Source: Perkinsus olseni
Taxonomy: Eukaryota; Perkinsozoa; Perkinsida; Perkinsidae
Assembly: GCA_013115135.1 (NCBI GenBank)
Contig: JABANP010000171.1
Location: forward strand, 34,234-98,233
Direction: 5' to 3'
Length of the DNA: 64,000 bases
Shown: positions 21,653-33,700 of the stretch, in pieces
Layout of the letters: each line of letters begins with the position of its first letter
How positions within the stretch are numbered: position 1 is the first letter of the stretch
The notes under the pieces: model-generated
Database searches by the model: none
Told to the model about the DNA's origin: nothing
What the model saw: the letters and a program-made list of their open reading frames with translations, nothing else
Position numbers and translations under genes: made by a program

Positions 21653-24496
21653 TCATCCGAAACCTTTATTCTCGCCATGATGCCATCCCGCAGCGAAACA
21701 CAGATGAGCCAGAGTCTTGGCGATCAGCGACATGTAGGCGGGGTCCACGTCTGAATGGTTGCTCAAGTTAGCTCGGAGTCTGGTTGCACAATGCGTGAAG
21801 TCTTTGGGTGTCGGGTAAACTCCCCAGGCAAAACACAGGAGCATCACCTGAGCGTGCAGACGCCCCTCTTGAAGGGAACGGAAGAGTGACAGCAGCCCAG
21901 CGCTGGCACGTCGACTTGGTCGCACACCTTTCGTTCGCAGCACCCAGCAGCAGGCCAGAAAAGGTTCGACCAGCCGCGAGGGCGCTGACGGGCCGAACGG
22001 CACGATCGTCTCCACTAAGCGCTCCAGGCGAGAGAGATCATCGACAGACGAAGTTGCAACGGCGAGGGCCTCAACATCGTGAGGAGACCATCTCTTCGCA
22101 GCACGATTAGCAGCTGGCTCGGTTGGTTCAACGCTGACGCTTTCGGCGGACCGCGAGGTCACTTCCGCGAGGGCCACAGTTAACCGACAAAGCGCCTTGA
22201 CGCTGAAGCCACCACACGCGGCCAGAGAAGCGATATGGTGTTGAAAGTGCAGCAAGGCGTCCAGCTCTGGAGGGCTGTGGACGGGAAGCAGGGCGCGTCC
22301 CCAAAGGAGGCGTGCAACGTCGCGCGGAGAAAACAGCTCGGGCGGTATTTCCACCTGATTGTCGTGTACTATACAAGATTCCTCAGCGAGACATCAAACT
22401 CACAATCTGCGGGAGTATATCGAACCGCACGAGACGTTGGGCCTTCGATCGGCTGCGTTGTGGAAGCAGGCCTCGGTCACGAGCATCTCCGATGCTGTAG
22501 AGTACTTTGGCGAGTTCGGGCGCTGCCATCGTCGGCATGCTCTCCACCTAGCGAGAGGCTGCTTCTATCGCTACACTCAGCAGGAAGTACGGGGCCTCCT
22601 GTAAGTGCCTCCAGCCTCGCGCCACTCCCGACGCAGCACGCACCGGAACTGGGAGGAGTCAGCGCCTTCCAGAGTTTCTTTCGCCGAAAAATTTCAACTC
22701 CCTCCCGTTGATATCCGAGCGGCACGCCGCACTAAGAAATAACAAAAGATTTCTACGGCTCCCCAGAATTTGGAGATTGATTCAAGTCCGAAAAATCTTA
22801 ATATTTGGGAATTTTTCAAAAAATTTTGGGAATTTGCGATAACGACTCTACGGAAATGCTGTGTAAGATGGAAACACATACTGGCAACGAGATTCTCTCA
22901 AGCATTCCAGCGAACCGTTCCCAGGACTCGCCGCCGGACGACGGAGTCCGTGACGCGGCGGCGAGTCGGCCCTTGTCCGGAAAGACACATGAGCAGCTAT
23001 CGACCCACAACTGCCCTACCATGTAGTCCATCAACGCCGCCAAGAGCTCTCTCCTCTCCTCAAGGCCACGAGAGCTATCACAAGGCTGGCACACAGCAGA
23101 CAAGACGCTCGACAGCTCCTGTCCATTGAAGGCTTCCTTCAGGCGCTTCTCCCTCAGCATCGTCGTACAGTACCGGTAGAGGGACTTACTGTAGAACTCA
23201 GCCGTAGCACAGGCAGAGACAATATTGGCAACGTACTGACAGACGAAACAAAATCACCGATGAACGGTAGAGTCAACCGAGCTAACATCATTTCATAATG
23301 TCAGCCCAACAATTATGGAGGAATAGCAAGATTGCAAGATTTCAAGAAAAATGTCGTTTCCAGAAGGTCGATTACCAATGCAGCCACGTTGGCTGCGGCA
23401 AAATACTGCTAAGAGTGTCAGAAGAATTAGCATTCGAAAAATACCGACAGAGAACGGAGCTTGGGTCCTATCAACTCACGCTCTTTCAAAGGCTCGGTTT
23501 GCAGCTGTCTCGCAGACTGGTTTGCAAAGAGGAAATACTCTTTTCTACAGAAATCGCCTAATTTCTAAAGATGGTTAACGCCATTCTCTTTAATTTTTTT
23601 TTTTTTGAGCTAACTTTTTCTCTTCTTTTGCTGGCTTTCTTTAGATTTGCACCGTTGACCGTGTGCCAAAGAGTTGTGTACTAGCGTGGTTCCTCTAACG
23701 TGAATGATTTCCAGCCATACTTGGATAGCACGTAAGTGTAACATTCTCTTTCCAATCGCCTCGGCTGTTGTTCTAGCGCAAGCCCAAAGAACAGCAAGAG
23801 TGCGTCTCATCTCAGTTCCCACCTGCGGGTCCACAGCATCCTCCGTAAGATGCCTCAAAACACAGGAGTGAACTTTATTCATCGCCGGCAATCGGAACAG
23901 CTGTCGACATTCAGGACGTAGCCGTGAAAGTCTATGAAGGCCCGTGGCCAGATTCCTCGAGCTCGCCTGAGCAAAATGCGACGGTCGTCTAGTCGAAATC
24001 ATGGCGAGTGCAACCCACACTACCAGAGAGGGTTCACTAACACTGCCCCATAATTCCTTAACGCGGAATTTCGGTCAAGAAACGAGGTGTCGAAGGTAGC
24101 GCGTTGCACTGGCAACTGCACCTAGTGAGAGCCGGAAAGTGGCCGCTCTGTGTGCTACCCGGTAGTGCTGCTCTGACCAACGTTATTGACATGAGTATTC
24201 TCCTATGCGCTAAGGAAGCAAAAAGCCGCGATCGAGAATGTCCCCCTCGACAGAGGGTATTATACAGTAGTACTATAGCGGTACTATTGTACCCCTAGTT
24301 CAGCAGTAGTGATACTACTAGCAGTGGACAGTAGTATACTACACGTATTGCATACCAGACTTAAGGCTGACGGACTTACTTCCAGCCGGTGTTTGAGTAG
24401 CACCTCCACGATGCCCTTCCCAGAGCGTTTATTGTAGGCAGCATGAATGGCTCGCTGGATACAGTCGGACTGTGCTGAGGCGGCGGACACTACCAT
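21653..24496 (-). CDS. Helical-repeat protein, 6 exons, ~574 aa, possible organelle RNA factor
   Basis: Not a firmly recognised family. Six exons join with every intron in phase 0: 24496-24380, 23966-23700, 23235-22882, 22731-22591, 22547-22404 and 22354-21653. Sums and splice sites (GTAAGT, GTTAGA, GTATGT, GTACTT, GTGAGT donors; TCAG/TTAG/CTAG acceptors) are consistent. The protein is rich in Leu, Ala and Arg and made of short amphipathic helices such as Y-V-A-N-I-V-S-A-C-A-T-A-E-F-Y and M-A-A-P-E-L-A-K-V-L-Y-S-I-G-D-A. That texture is typical of FASTK/OPR/RAP-type organelle RNA-binding proteins, which are expanded in alveolates. No terminal RAP domain is visible. The phrase P-E-L-A-K-V-L-Y-S matches the pattern of those repeats. 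The start at 24496 is the first ATG of the first joined exon; an upstream exon cannot be excluded. Confidence 0.6.
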
Positions 24497-25166
24497 CTGC
24501 TCCTACCGGACTTTTCAATAGCTAAACCGGCGCTCGCGGGGAAAACCACACAGATCGAGCACGAGAACTGTGGGCAGGTGCTCTTCAACCAGCGAAGTCT
24601 TCTTCGTCTTCCCTCTGCGATTGACCCAGCGAAGCTTCTGATAATGACTCTACAACCCTGCATGAAGCCCACGGAAACTGAGCACATCGGTGAGAGTCTG
24701 ACCGAGCCGGCATCGCTGTTGGACCACTCGCAGTGTCTTGAATTCAAAGGGTCTCTCTTTGTTTTCACTACTTGCCTTCGCTCCACCCCTCAGCGCAACA
24801 AACGCTGACTGCTCATCAAACAAAACTCAGCCACTGAGCTCTTCAGTGAACGCCTTCATGTCCTCCTAGGAAGTCCTTCTAACAGCCTACTACCAACAAA
24901 CGACTTTACAAAATCCACTGCGCACATCAGTTGCTCTACTGCCACCGCGAAGGCGCGATGCTACTTCCGATATTTTCTTCACTCAGCCAAGACTCGATCG
25001 AGTCACGATAGAGTTGATTCTGGTTAACACAGCGAAGCTGGATTGTCGGAGTACACCATCAGGACAACATGATCACGCAACATCTCCTTGCCATGCACAG
25101 TATCACCAGCAACAATAACGAGCTGCTCAATAAAGGTAGTAACCACTGCATGTACTGTAATTACCG
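24497..25166. other. Intergenic with repeat family B copy
   Basis: A family B copy lies at about 24590-24770 (actgagcacatcgg, agccgg..gttggac shared with 27.2 kb). Beyond it are short frames without support. A run of alternating tagtact/gtagtata elements at 24257-24350 lies just inside the neighbouring gene's first intron. Confidence 0.4.
24590..24770 (-). repeat. Dispersed repeat family B, second copy
   Basis: Shares ctgagcacatcgg, gagtct.ac..agccgg and gttggac in order with 27200-27280, same orientation. It is the most diverged of the three copies; the common reading frame is only partly kept. Confidence 0.4.
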
Positions 25167-25918
25167 TCACTTCTTCACCGTCGTCGAAGTGTATTTTCCA
25201 TCGGCGTCGACCGTCACCACCTTGGGCTTAGCATAAACCTTGGCCTCCTTGGACAGGACGAAGTACTTGCGGCACACATCCGAAAAGGACCAAATTTCCT
25301 TTTCTATGGCTTCCCCGACATACGGACAAGCTCTCGTCAAGGCCTTACCGTTGGCGCTTGCGAGGCCTCTGGGAAGGAAAATTTTCGTCTCGAATATTTC
25401 TCTTAATATCGACATATGTTCGCTCAGCGGGTCCACGCCTTGGGCCGACTGGAAGTTGACCGAACTTGAATTTGGCGTCACCGTACGGCTGGAAACTCCT
25501 GATCTGAGGCTTCTGGTAGTCCGTATCGCTGAAGACAGTAAAACGACAGTACGCGACGATCCTTCGCAGCGCTAGTCTTACAAGTCCGCGATAGAATGCC
25601 CTACGCCTATCCGTTTTTGGGCATGCTATGTAGCTCGTTTGAATGCCGATTTCCTTGTCGAGGAATACTTGAAATTCCGACCAGGTCTCCGAGTTCTCTT
25701 CGCCTTCACTGTAGGTGCAAATGGCAGTCTCAATGCCTGGGAAGGGCTGGAACAAGGTCGACTTGGTCAACGGCGGGAACGTCTGAAAGTAGACCATAAC
25801 TAGACAAAAGTGGAGAGTAGTCCCGCACGTTATTGGCAGCGACACCGAGAGGTAGGGTTGATGTGAATATGACAGCCGCAGCCGACGCTTGGATGATGAT
25901 GTGTTTGGATGCCGGCAT
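25167..25918 (-). CDS. Secreted family A, copy A3, 3 exons, 209 aa
   Basis: Paralog of copy A2 and of the broken A1. Exons 25918-25829, 25782-25605 and 25528-25167 join in phase (introns 46 and 76 nt) to 209 aa. Exon 1 is a signal peptide identical in its first 16 residues to A2 (MPASKHIIIQASAAAV). Exon 2 has T-F-P-P-L-T-K, A-I-C-T-Y-S-E-G-E-E-N-S-E-T-W-S and T-S-Y-I-A-C-P-K. Exon 3 has a Ser/Thr/Arg linker, then G-V-D-P-L, and the C-terminal unit C-P-Y-V-G-E-A-I-E-K.. C-R-K-Y..L-S-K-E. The C-terminus is Lys/Val/Thr-rich. An alternative 22-nt intron inside exon 3 would also restore the frame, but the 76-nt GTAGGG..TTCAG intron is of normal size and preferred. The function is unknown; secretion is inferred from the signal peptide. 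Confidence 0.75.
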
Positions 25919-26285
25919 GTGAGGGATTAGCCAAAACGCTGTAGAGGCATCCTGTGGGCTACTGCCCGATACTGCTACTGTATGATTGCTACCAGCAGCT
26001 GTAAGGACACCGGAACAGTCGGGATTGGTTAACTCTAAAGACATGCCCTCCGCTCAGCAAGCTAACCATTGGGAAAGCCGACGACCGCTGCTCCTCGAAC
26101 TGGTGGAAAGCAACGCAGGAGCAGGAAATGAATATTGTGCGAATCAAAACCGACCGCCCTGGGCGAGCGAGAGTCCTGGAAACGCGGCGGTCCAGACTGG
26201 AACGTCCAGTGGGTCATCGGAAATGAGCGTGATCAAAAATTTATCTCCCTCTCATCATCAGAGTGTGCTTGCTCACCCACAGACT
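25919..26285. other. Duplicated promoter region of copy A3, then intergenic
   Basis: 25919-26005 is almost identical to 19318-19404, upstream of copy A2. Identity starts before the ATG and ends near accagcagctgta, which marks the edge of the duplicated block. The remainder shows no gene. Confidence 0.55.
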
Positions 26286-27374
26286 TCAACGCCTAAGATG
26301 TCTATCCCTATTTCCTGCAGTTGCACGAAGCTCTCCCGATATGCAGTCTGCCTGAACTGCTAACTGTTTCGGCGGCCTCACGGCCATCGTAGTGCATGGA
26401 TTTTTTGTAAACCGGAAGTGCATTTTCCCCACGCACTCATCTCCTGTGGCGTTCTGGGAGTAATGGCGGATAAGTATCAGTTGGCACTGCCGACTTGGCA
26501 ATGGTATCTTCGAGCGTGGAAGCCGAGGGGTCCAACCGCATGACGGAACGGGAAAGTGGGACTTTTTTCGGTTCAAAATTCTCAACATGTCTGGAAAAAA
26601 ATTCCGAGGCACTCGACGGAGCGAAGCAGATCATGATGGGAACATTGGCGCATATCTTACTGTTCTCCCACCTCCGACGGTCGATTCCCACACCCTCATC
26701 GCCAAAGCACGTCGACTGAACTACCTGAGAAACTCGAAATCGATTTCCAAAATTGTTTAAAATCCACGTCCAATTCTGAGGGAATAAGTTGTCCATTCTC
26801 CTGACCCGAGCAGAGGCTGCTTCCCGGATGGTACCCCATCCCAGAACTTGTGCCGATCAACTTCGGAACTCGGATGGAATTAGGTGTATTCGACGCAGTA
26901 AGGCCGTTAACAAGACACTCCCGTGAAAGGTTGCTATTCACCTATCGCAAGCACCTCTGCATCATTCCGGATTCGACCAAACAATCGCCGAAGAACCAGC
27001 AGACCACCAGGAGAGGCGAGTGAGGAGGGCAGGGAGCCTCAATCCTTGTGAGGATTGGCAGAATCTTCGGAAGAGCCTTCCGCTGTACGTTCCGCTGGTG
27101 ACCAAGGAACGTACACTCACCCTAACCGACAGGAAGCTTCTCTGGTTGAACGTTCCCCTGAGGGAAGCTTCTTGACAATCTGCCTGATTGCACGGCATGT
27201 CAACGCTACAGAAAGTCCCCAACTGAGCACATCGGCTTCGAGTCTAACTAAGCCGGAACCGCAAGCGTTGGACTGTAAACTCACACACAGACACACCAGC
27301 CGATTGACCCCCAAGTAAAATACAGGGCAACGGTAGACGCATGATGGAGCGTGATGAACTGATATCTTCACCAT
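26286..27374 (-). CDS. Unrecognised multi-exon gene or remnant
   Basis: Low-confidence call. A minus-strand exon-like segment from about 26715 (after tttctcag) reads V-V-Q-S-T-C-F-G-D-E-G-V-G-I-D and runs about 90 residues to about 26440. Upstream segments at 26941-26745 and 27374-27117 are also open, the latter ending at a GTGAGT donor after R-E-A-S-C-R-L-G. No domain is recognised and I cannot join all exons in phase. The 3' end runs into the dispersed repeat at 26385-26480, and the 5' exon is repeat family B, so this may be a mosaic of repeats rather than a gene. Confidence 0.25.
26385..26480 (+). repeat. Dispersed repeat, copy 2 (partner at 425-530)
   Basis: Nearly identical to 425-530 over about 95 bp including gtgcatggattttttgtaaac, ttttccccacgcactcatc and gttctgggagtaatggcgga. 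Similarity stops abruptly after gataagtat on the right in both copies. Confidence 0.7.
27110..27290 (-). repeat. Dispersed repeat family B, third copy
   Basis: Inverted relative to the 9.1-kb copy. Conserved minus-strand frame S-V-A-L-T-C-R-A-I-R-Q-I-V-K-K-L-P-S, followed by a GTGAGT donor. The copies share both coding frame and flanking DNA, so the family probably spread as DNA segments. Confidence 0.5.
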
Positions 27375-27796
27375 GGCTCGCTCTCAGTGAGAAGCTCAGC
27401 GCGCCCTCAAGGAAGCTTCCTCTAAGGTCTCAACTCCGTCCTTGCGGCTTTACCACTCATCCCCTAACTTTCTACAGGTATCAAGGTTCGGGTGATTGTC
27501 ACAGGCGTCTCACATAGTCGAAACCTGTGAGTAGGCCTTCCTCTGGGAGACCACGAGGAGGTCTCCGAACACGTTCTCGCATCACTAAGCCACAACCCGT
27601 TCGTCTACTGGACCCACATTGCTGTATAGGAACCGATTCAACTGGTCTATCAGCTCAAGAAGCGAAAACATGCCAAATGCCCATCAACCATTCACAGTCC
27701 TTCGACTACTTATTAAGATACAACGCAATAATAGACGCTCAATGGAAAGCGCATCCCCAGAGATTGCGGCAAAACACAGATAGTAGTTAATGATGG
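27375..27796. other. Intergenic, 3' of the AP-1 gamma gene
   Basis: About 420 bp with only a short plus-strand frame (27527-27790) that has no support. It should contain the AP-1 gamma 3'UTR and polyadenylation region. Confidence 0.4.
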
Positions 27797-30700
27797 TCAC
27801 GCAGTCGGAATATTATTAACCGTAGTTAACTCTTCCATCGGTACACCATCGCTCACATACCTGAAAATCGTCATCTAAGTGGGCGAGCTCAGGCGCTCAG
27901 TCACTTACCGTATGCGCAGTTTCATCATAATGGGCTTGGCGGGCTCTGTTGTTTGGGTCACTGTCAACTTTTGAGTCACCGTAGCGTCGGGCTGGACAGT
28001 CGGGGACGTGGCTGGTTCCAAAGTCAACCTCAGATACCTTGGAAGCACAACCAATATCGTCCACTGGACCCACGACATACAGGAAGCGAGAGCAAATCGA
28101 AACGGAAAAATTATCTCAGAAAATAATTTTCCGACAGAAAATATTTCTGACAACAGTGGGAGTCCTCCACGGAAGTTCGTCGTCAACGTAGTCCTGGCAA
28201 AATCATAACATAACAACTCCCTTCCGCGAAAACTCAGTCGAGGCTTCGAACCAGAACACCGCCTCTACGATCCCCCAGAAACTAACCGACGACGAGCAGC
28301 TAACAGGATCCTTACTTCGGTACTGCAGCCTCCAGTATGAAATCAGTCAGCGTCTTCTGTGAGTGGAAGCTGGCATCAATATCAACACCATCAGCTCTGG
28401 AAGTCACCGCAAAGTCCACGCGAACATCCGGGTTAGAGTATCTAAAACCACGACAAAGACTCTCGCACTCAAATGATGCGTCTTTTGACCATAGTTTAGA
28501 GACCTCTGGAGAGCGATACTATTGTCACATCAGACAGTCTTATTGGTAGCCTCAGTAACCATGCCTTAATTGAAGGACTAGTCTCGCTAATATTGTAGTT
28601 CGACGTTTTAACACAGTCCACTTCGTTCCAAGTGACTTGAGGTGCTAGAAGGAACATCATCAACGTCAACCGTTCGTCCGTCGCAAATTCCGGCAAGCTT
28701 CGACAGGCTAGCCTCTACCAAAAATCGAACTAGCCTTGGTCGACACGCAAGGATATTTACGAAAGTTGTGGTATGGCACCTACGCCGTGATGGTTCGACT
28801 CTGGCTCGGACCAGGCGTCGGACTAAACACGTCCATGAAGCTCCCGACCGCTGTCGTCTGGGGAGCAGGCTGAGAAGGTACTGGTGCCCTCGCACCAGAG
28901 GGGCCCATCGAGAAACCGAGTGAATCAAGGCCCAGGCCACCTGCGATGAACTCACTGCAAGCAACACCGAGCCAAGACGCTTACTGAAGGGATCTGCCTT
29001 CTTCGCCGGTTGTTGTTGCTGCTGTTGTGGTACCGAAGGTGCGGACACCGTTGGGGGAGCGGTTGAAGTAACCGCAGGCGGCATCCCCAAAATGGAGTCA
29101 AGATCATCGAGAAGGTCTCCTCCAGGTTGCTTGGCTGCAGTCGACGACGACGTCTGATCCGCTGGGCCTGCGAGAGGGCACATGCGTCCTCGCCAATAAT
29201 CGCCACAACTACTGTCCCGCAGCTGAGACTGAGTTCCGAAGAACAAACGATAGAGAGCCCCTCAACCCTGACGATTCAGAAGGGTCCGCAGAGGCCCCAC
29301 CCGACTGACAACCGAAGACCACCACATACCGGTCTCCTGTCCGAAGGAGTCAATGTCCCCCATCAAGTTGCCATTATAAGAAGTAGCGCTCGCCCCGACA
29401 TTGGCCTCGTAGAACTCTTCACTTGGAGAAGGCTCACTGGGAAGGCTCGTGACTGATGGTACCTGAGAGGAAACGTAAGGCGGGCAGCAGCAATAGATTT
29501 TCGCAATATTCCTCTTCGCGCGCCCTAAAATTCCTTGTTGGATACGGATTACATCCGACCAAGCATCCACGCACAAGGAGCCTTCAGAGAACACCCCCAC
29601 CGTCCCGTCCCAACTCACCTCATCGACGGTCGTCTCTCCCACTGGGAGATCTCGCATGGGCTCATCTCCCGAATACGGTGGTACTTTCCCCGTCAACTCC
29701 TTCCTCATGTCCTTGCTAGACAACGACAGCAACGCTGTATACCTGAACGGAGAGGGAAGGTCCCCACTCATTACTCTGCATCCCAATGGCGCTGGAGGCC
29801 AACTCAGCATGGCAAGCTGCACTGAGCGGAGCCAAAAGAACCCTTCACGCTGTCGAAGACAAGTCATCGGTCAAATCATGCCCGGTGATGCGCGTGTTTC
29901 TCCGACGGTGAAAGCTTCCCGCTGTGCCCCTCGCAGCAGTACGAGTTCATAATTTACGCCACAGACCCTCTCCTCCCCCTTCTCACTCGCACGCCCGCTG
30001 TTGCAGCTCCACGTTGATCGAGCTCGTGAACTGCTTTAAGAGAGTCTCTAGTCTGTCTCGCTGCGCCGTCGACAGATCCAGTCGACTGAGCAACTTCACT
30101 ACGCAGGTAAGGACGTATCTAAGGCAACAATAATCACGCCACACCGGATGATGCATTGACAACTGTTTCGAGGGAGAAATTTGAGAATTTGCAGGCTATC
30201 GGGACGACAACTCCCCGACAGATGTTCAACTCAAGATCATCGCCAAAATGTTCACCGCGTGACGCTCATGGAATCCCGTGCGGGCGATCGAGATGGCAGT
30301 TTTCTCTCATAAATGGTCACAGGCCTCCCCAACTCGCATTATCGCCGATCTTCCCCGCGTGAAAGGACTAGTTGATTCGGAAGATAGAGAAAAAATAGGG
30401 CGATAGACGTCAATGCACGATCGCCTCAAGCGATTCAAGCTTGTAAGGCTTAAAGCAGATCTCATCGATGAGCAATCAAACTTATGTCGGCCATGATACC
30501 GTCGACCGTGGCAACATGAGACACTCTTGGAACAGAGTGATCCACCAAATCCGTAGCGAACTTTTCGCCGCAATGGACAGGAGTTTTCCGCTTGGAATGC
30601 TATTCTAGTCGATCCATTCTATGCAGCTCATTACAAAGCGATAGGGATAGAAAGATACGATAGGATGTGTATACTGGATCAGTATTGCCAAACTGGTCAT

Positions 30701-33700
30701 GCTAGTACAGTCTGATGAATCCAACCATCCGAATAGGTGAAAAAACCTCGGAGGGGCCACAAGACGTACGAGAAGCTTTTTTGGAAGAAGATTATATCTC
30801 TTACTCGCAAATCACTGCTGGTCCTCGCTCAGAATTCTGACCATCGTCCGCTTTCGCCACGCCCGTCCTGACAGTCCCTATCGAACCGATGTCCGATGAC
30901 ATCATCGCCGAAGCCTTCTGAGCAACCTGATCGACGGGAAGAGAGAATTACGTCAAACTAAGGAAAGCTTATTATGGAAGAGCATCGGAGATATCGTGCA
31001 CTCGTTTAACAGCGTCAGCGAGTCGTCAATAGCGACCCGCCTCTTAACTAAGCTTCATAGCTATACGATAACGGGTACATTACGGGCAAAACTCCAATAT
31101 ACAGCGCTTCATCACAAAGGAAAACTTGCAGGCTGTCGGTTCAACTCCTCCACAAAAATCTACCAACGATTCCCGCAAACCGCCTGTCTGCATGCACAAG
31201 CCTGCAGGTTATTTCCCCCTACCGCCCGATTCTTACAAATTCAATCAAGTTGATGACGTCGTCATTAGTGATGTTGATCTTGTTCCCATCGGCACCCACA
31301 ACACCCTCTCCTTCAACCAGCAGGTCGCCATACTCTCCGATAGCCCAGAGACCCGTCTCGATCTTGAAAAGCACAATAATTTCCTTTCAAGTTGATGAGT
31401 TCAGGATGAGAAAACGCAACGGCAAGAAGTTCACTGGATGAGTTCGAAAATCACTACCATACCGTATGGGCCATGAGAAACGTCGCCTCGACTCAACTCA
31501 GCGGTCTGCTCTTTTCTGATCCCCCTTACAATCGGAGGAGTCACCAGAAGACTATTGCAACGTCAAAAGTGTCCTCACTAGTGCAAGAAAATACTCAGCC
31601 CATCGCTAACTCCATCGAACCCGACGGTGCAACGCGAATTAAGTTCCCCGACCGCCCCCGGCGTAATTACCAAAGCATCACTCGACTTCATAGCCAGCTT
31701 CTGGAGCTTCGATTGTCCCAGGGTTTCCTAAGAAAGCACGGGATTGAGGATCCACGCCAAGGCCATACGAATAACGAAAGGAGTGGTATCAACTTCCAAT
31801 CTCCGTTACTGCTCTTACCAGCATAGTGAAATAAAGCTTGTGGACCGCGTAATTGTAGAGCCCCGGAGTAGAGGCAATGGCGCTGCATACCGAGGACAGG
31901 GCCGTGTCCGGCACTGACGAGCCGCCCAGCAGCATGACCTGCAAAGATAGATGAGCGGAGCATTGCTAAGACATCTAGAATCAAGCGGAAAAAATGGTCA
32001 AAGTGCTCTATCGCTTTTCGAAGGAATCTTTGCAGTGCGCGACCCCGCCAAGTATGAACGGAAAGAAAGATCATAACACCCTCACACCACCGAGGATTTC
32101 TCGCACACCAACTTGCGACCGTTTTCATCGTCAGAAAAATATCACAGTAACCAAAAAAAGACTCCTCGGTCGAGGCAGTGCACACTGACGATGGGCTCCT
32201 ACCTTAACAAGCGTATCGATTTGCCATCTTCTCGTCGGGGCGAATTTCTTCGCCATGTTGCAGATGCAAGACACTAGGTCGGGCCGGAACTCGGTATCAG
32301 TCACAATCAGGTAATTCAAAAACTCGTTAGTCATTTGCTGAGAAGAATATCTTGCAATCTTGCTCTCTCTAGCATTTTCTCAACGCACCTTCACATTGTC
32401 CTCATTGATGAGACTGTAGGCCACATCGAGCGCCCTTCTTCGGAGGCTGATATCGGGGTCCGTCAGGCAGCCCAAAATGACGGAGCGATGCTTCTGGACC
32501 TGCATTCGGAAGGTCCCGAGTTCAATTCCCGGTGACGACATGAAAGCGGGAATTAGGACCTCAGCACTTACCGCTCCGATATCCACTGAGACTACCCCCT
32601 TGAGTGCCTCTAGAGCAACGTACCTAAAAGATACGAGAAATCGATCAAGTGATCGATTATCGAAGCATGCTAATCCGAGCTTGATGCGTGAAAGATACGA
32701 AGAAACTCTGCTTGAACTGATCTTCAACTTACTTGACATTATTGTCCTTATGCGTGAGGAATCTTCCCAGGATATTAACGCCGAGTACCCGCAGAGAAGG
32801 ATCCGCTACTGGACCCACGTACACTATAGTACGCACGCACTCGTATCTACAGGTCAAGCATGCAAGATACAAATTGGGTCAGCTTTAAACCAGACGGTCC
32901 TGTTCAAATCAGCCCTCCCTCATCATTCCAGGAGACGAGAACACACTGAAAACGAAGATCTGCCTCCAAGACCTCGGAACGTGACACTACAGTCCTTCAC
33001 AAGAAGTAAGATGCCAACCCTTCCATCATACCAAACTTTCCGCAACTCATCCCAACGCCTCTTACAGGACAGCATTGCCAGCGTTCTTAGCACCCTCTGT
33101 ATTAGTAGCCACCTGGGCCAGCACGTCACTCACATCCTCCGCCAGAGGCTGAGTCAAGTCCGTCAACATGCGCATAGTACGGAGAATCTTAACCTGACCA
33201 AAACACCACCACGAACAATAAAATACTTCCACTAACTCGCACGAATCCAATTTGAATCACCAAGAACATTAACTGGTTCACCACCCAACTCCTGATTCGG
33301 CGTCCTTTGCGACACAGCCCGAGCCCCGCCAGAATATTTCAAATGCTCTCAATCGTCACCGAAAACCCCCTCTCCGTTTTCACTACCACAGCGAAAGCTT
33401 GCATCGCCCACCTGGAGGAATGGATCTGTTATTCCGCCCACATCATACTCCTGCGAGTTGCCATACCCGCTGATGGTGAGGGACCTCAACAGCTTCACCA
33501 GCGTTGGTTGGACGTAGGCTAGCTCCCGGCGGTAGGCCTCGGGATTTATCTGAAAGGCATTTTAGTCGTACGATAGAGCAATAAAAAAGGCTCCGCTTCG
33601 CTCGATAAAAATGTGAAAAAAGTCTCGTCGGCTGAATTGCGTAAATTTCCGTGAATTTTGGTATCATCTACCAAAATACATCCTCCAATAGTTGTTCACG

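Noticed and set aside
22733..22870. AT-rich stretch as a promoter between two genes
   Set aside because: It is a 150-nt phase-0 intron of the helical-protein gene.
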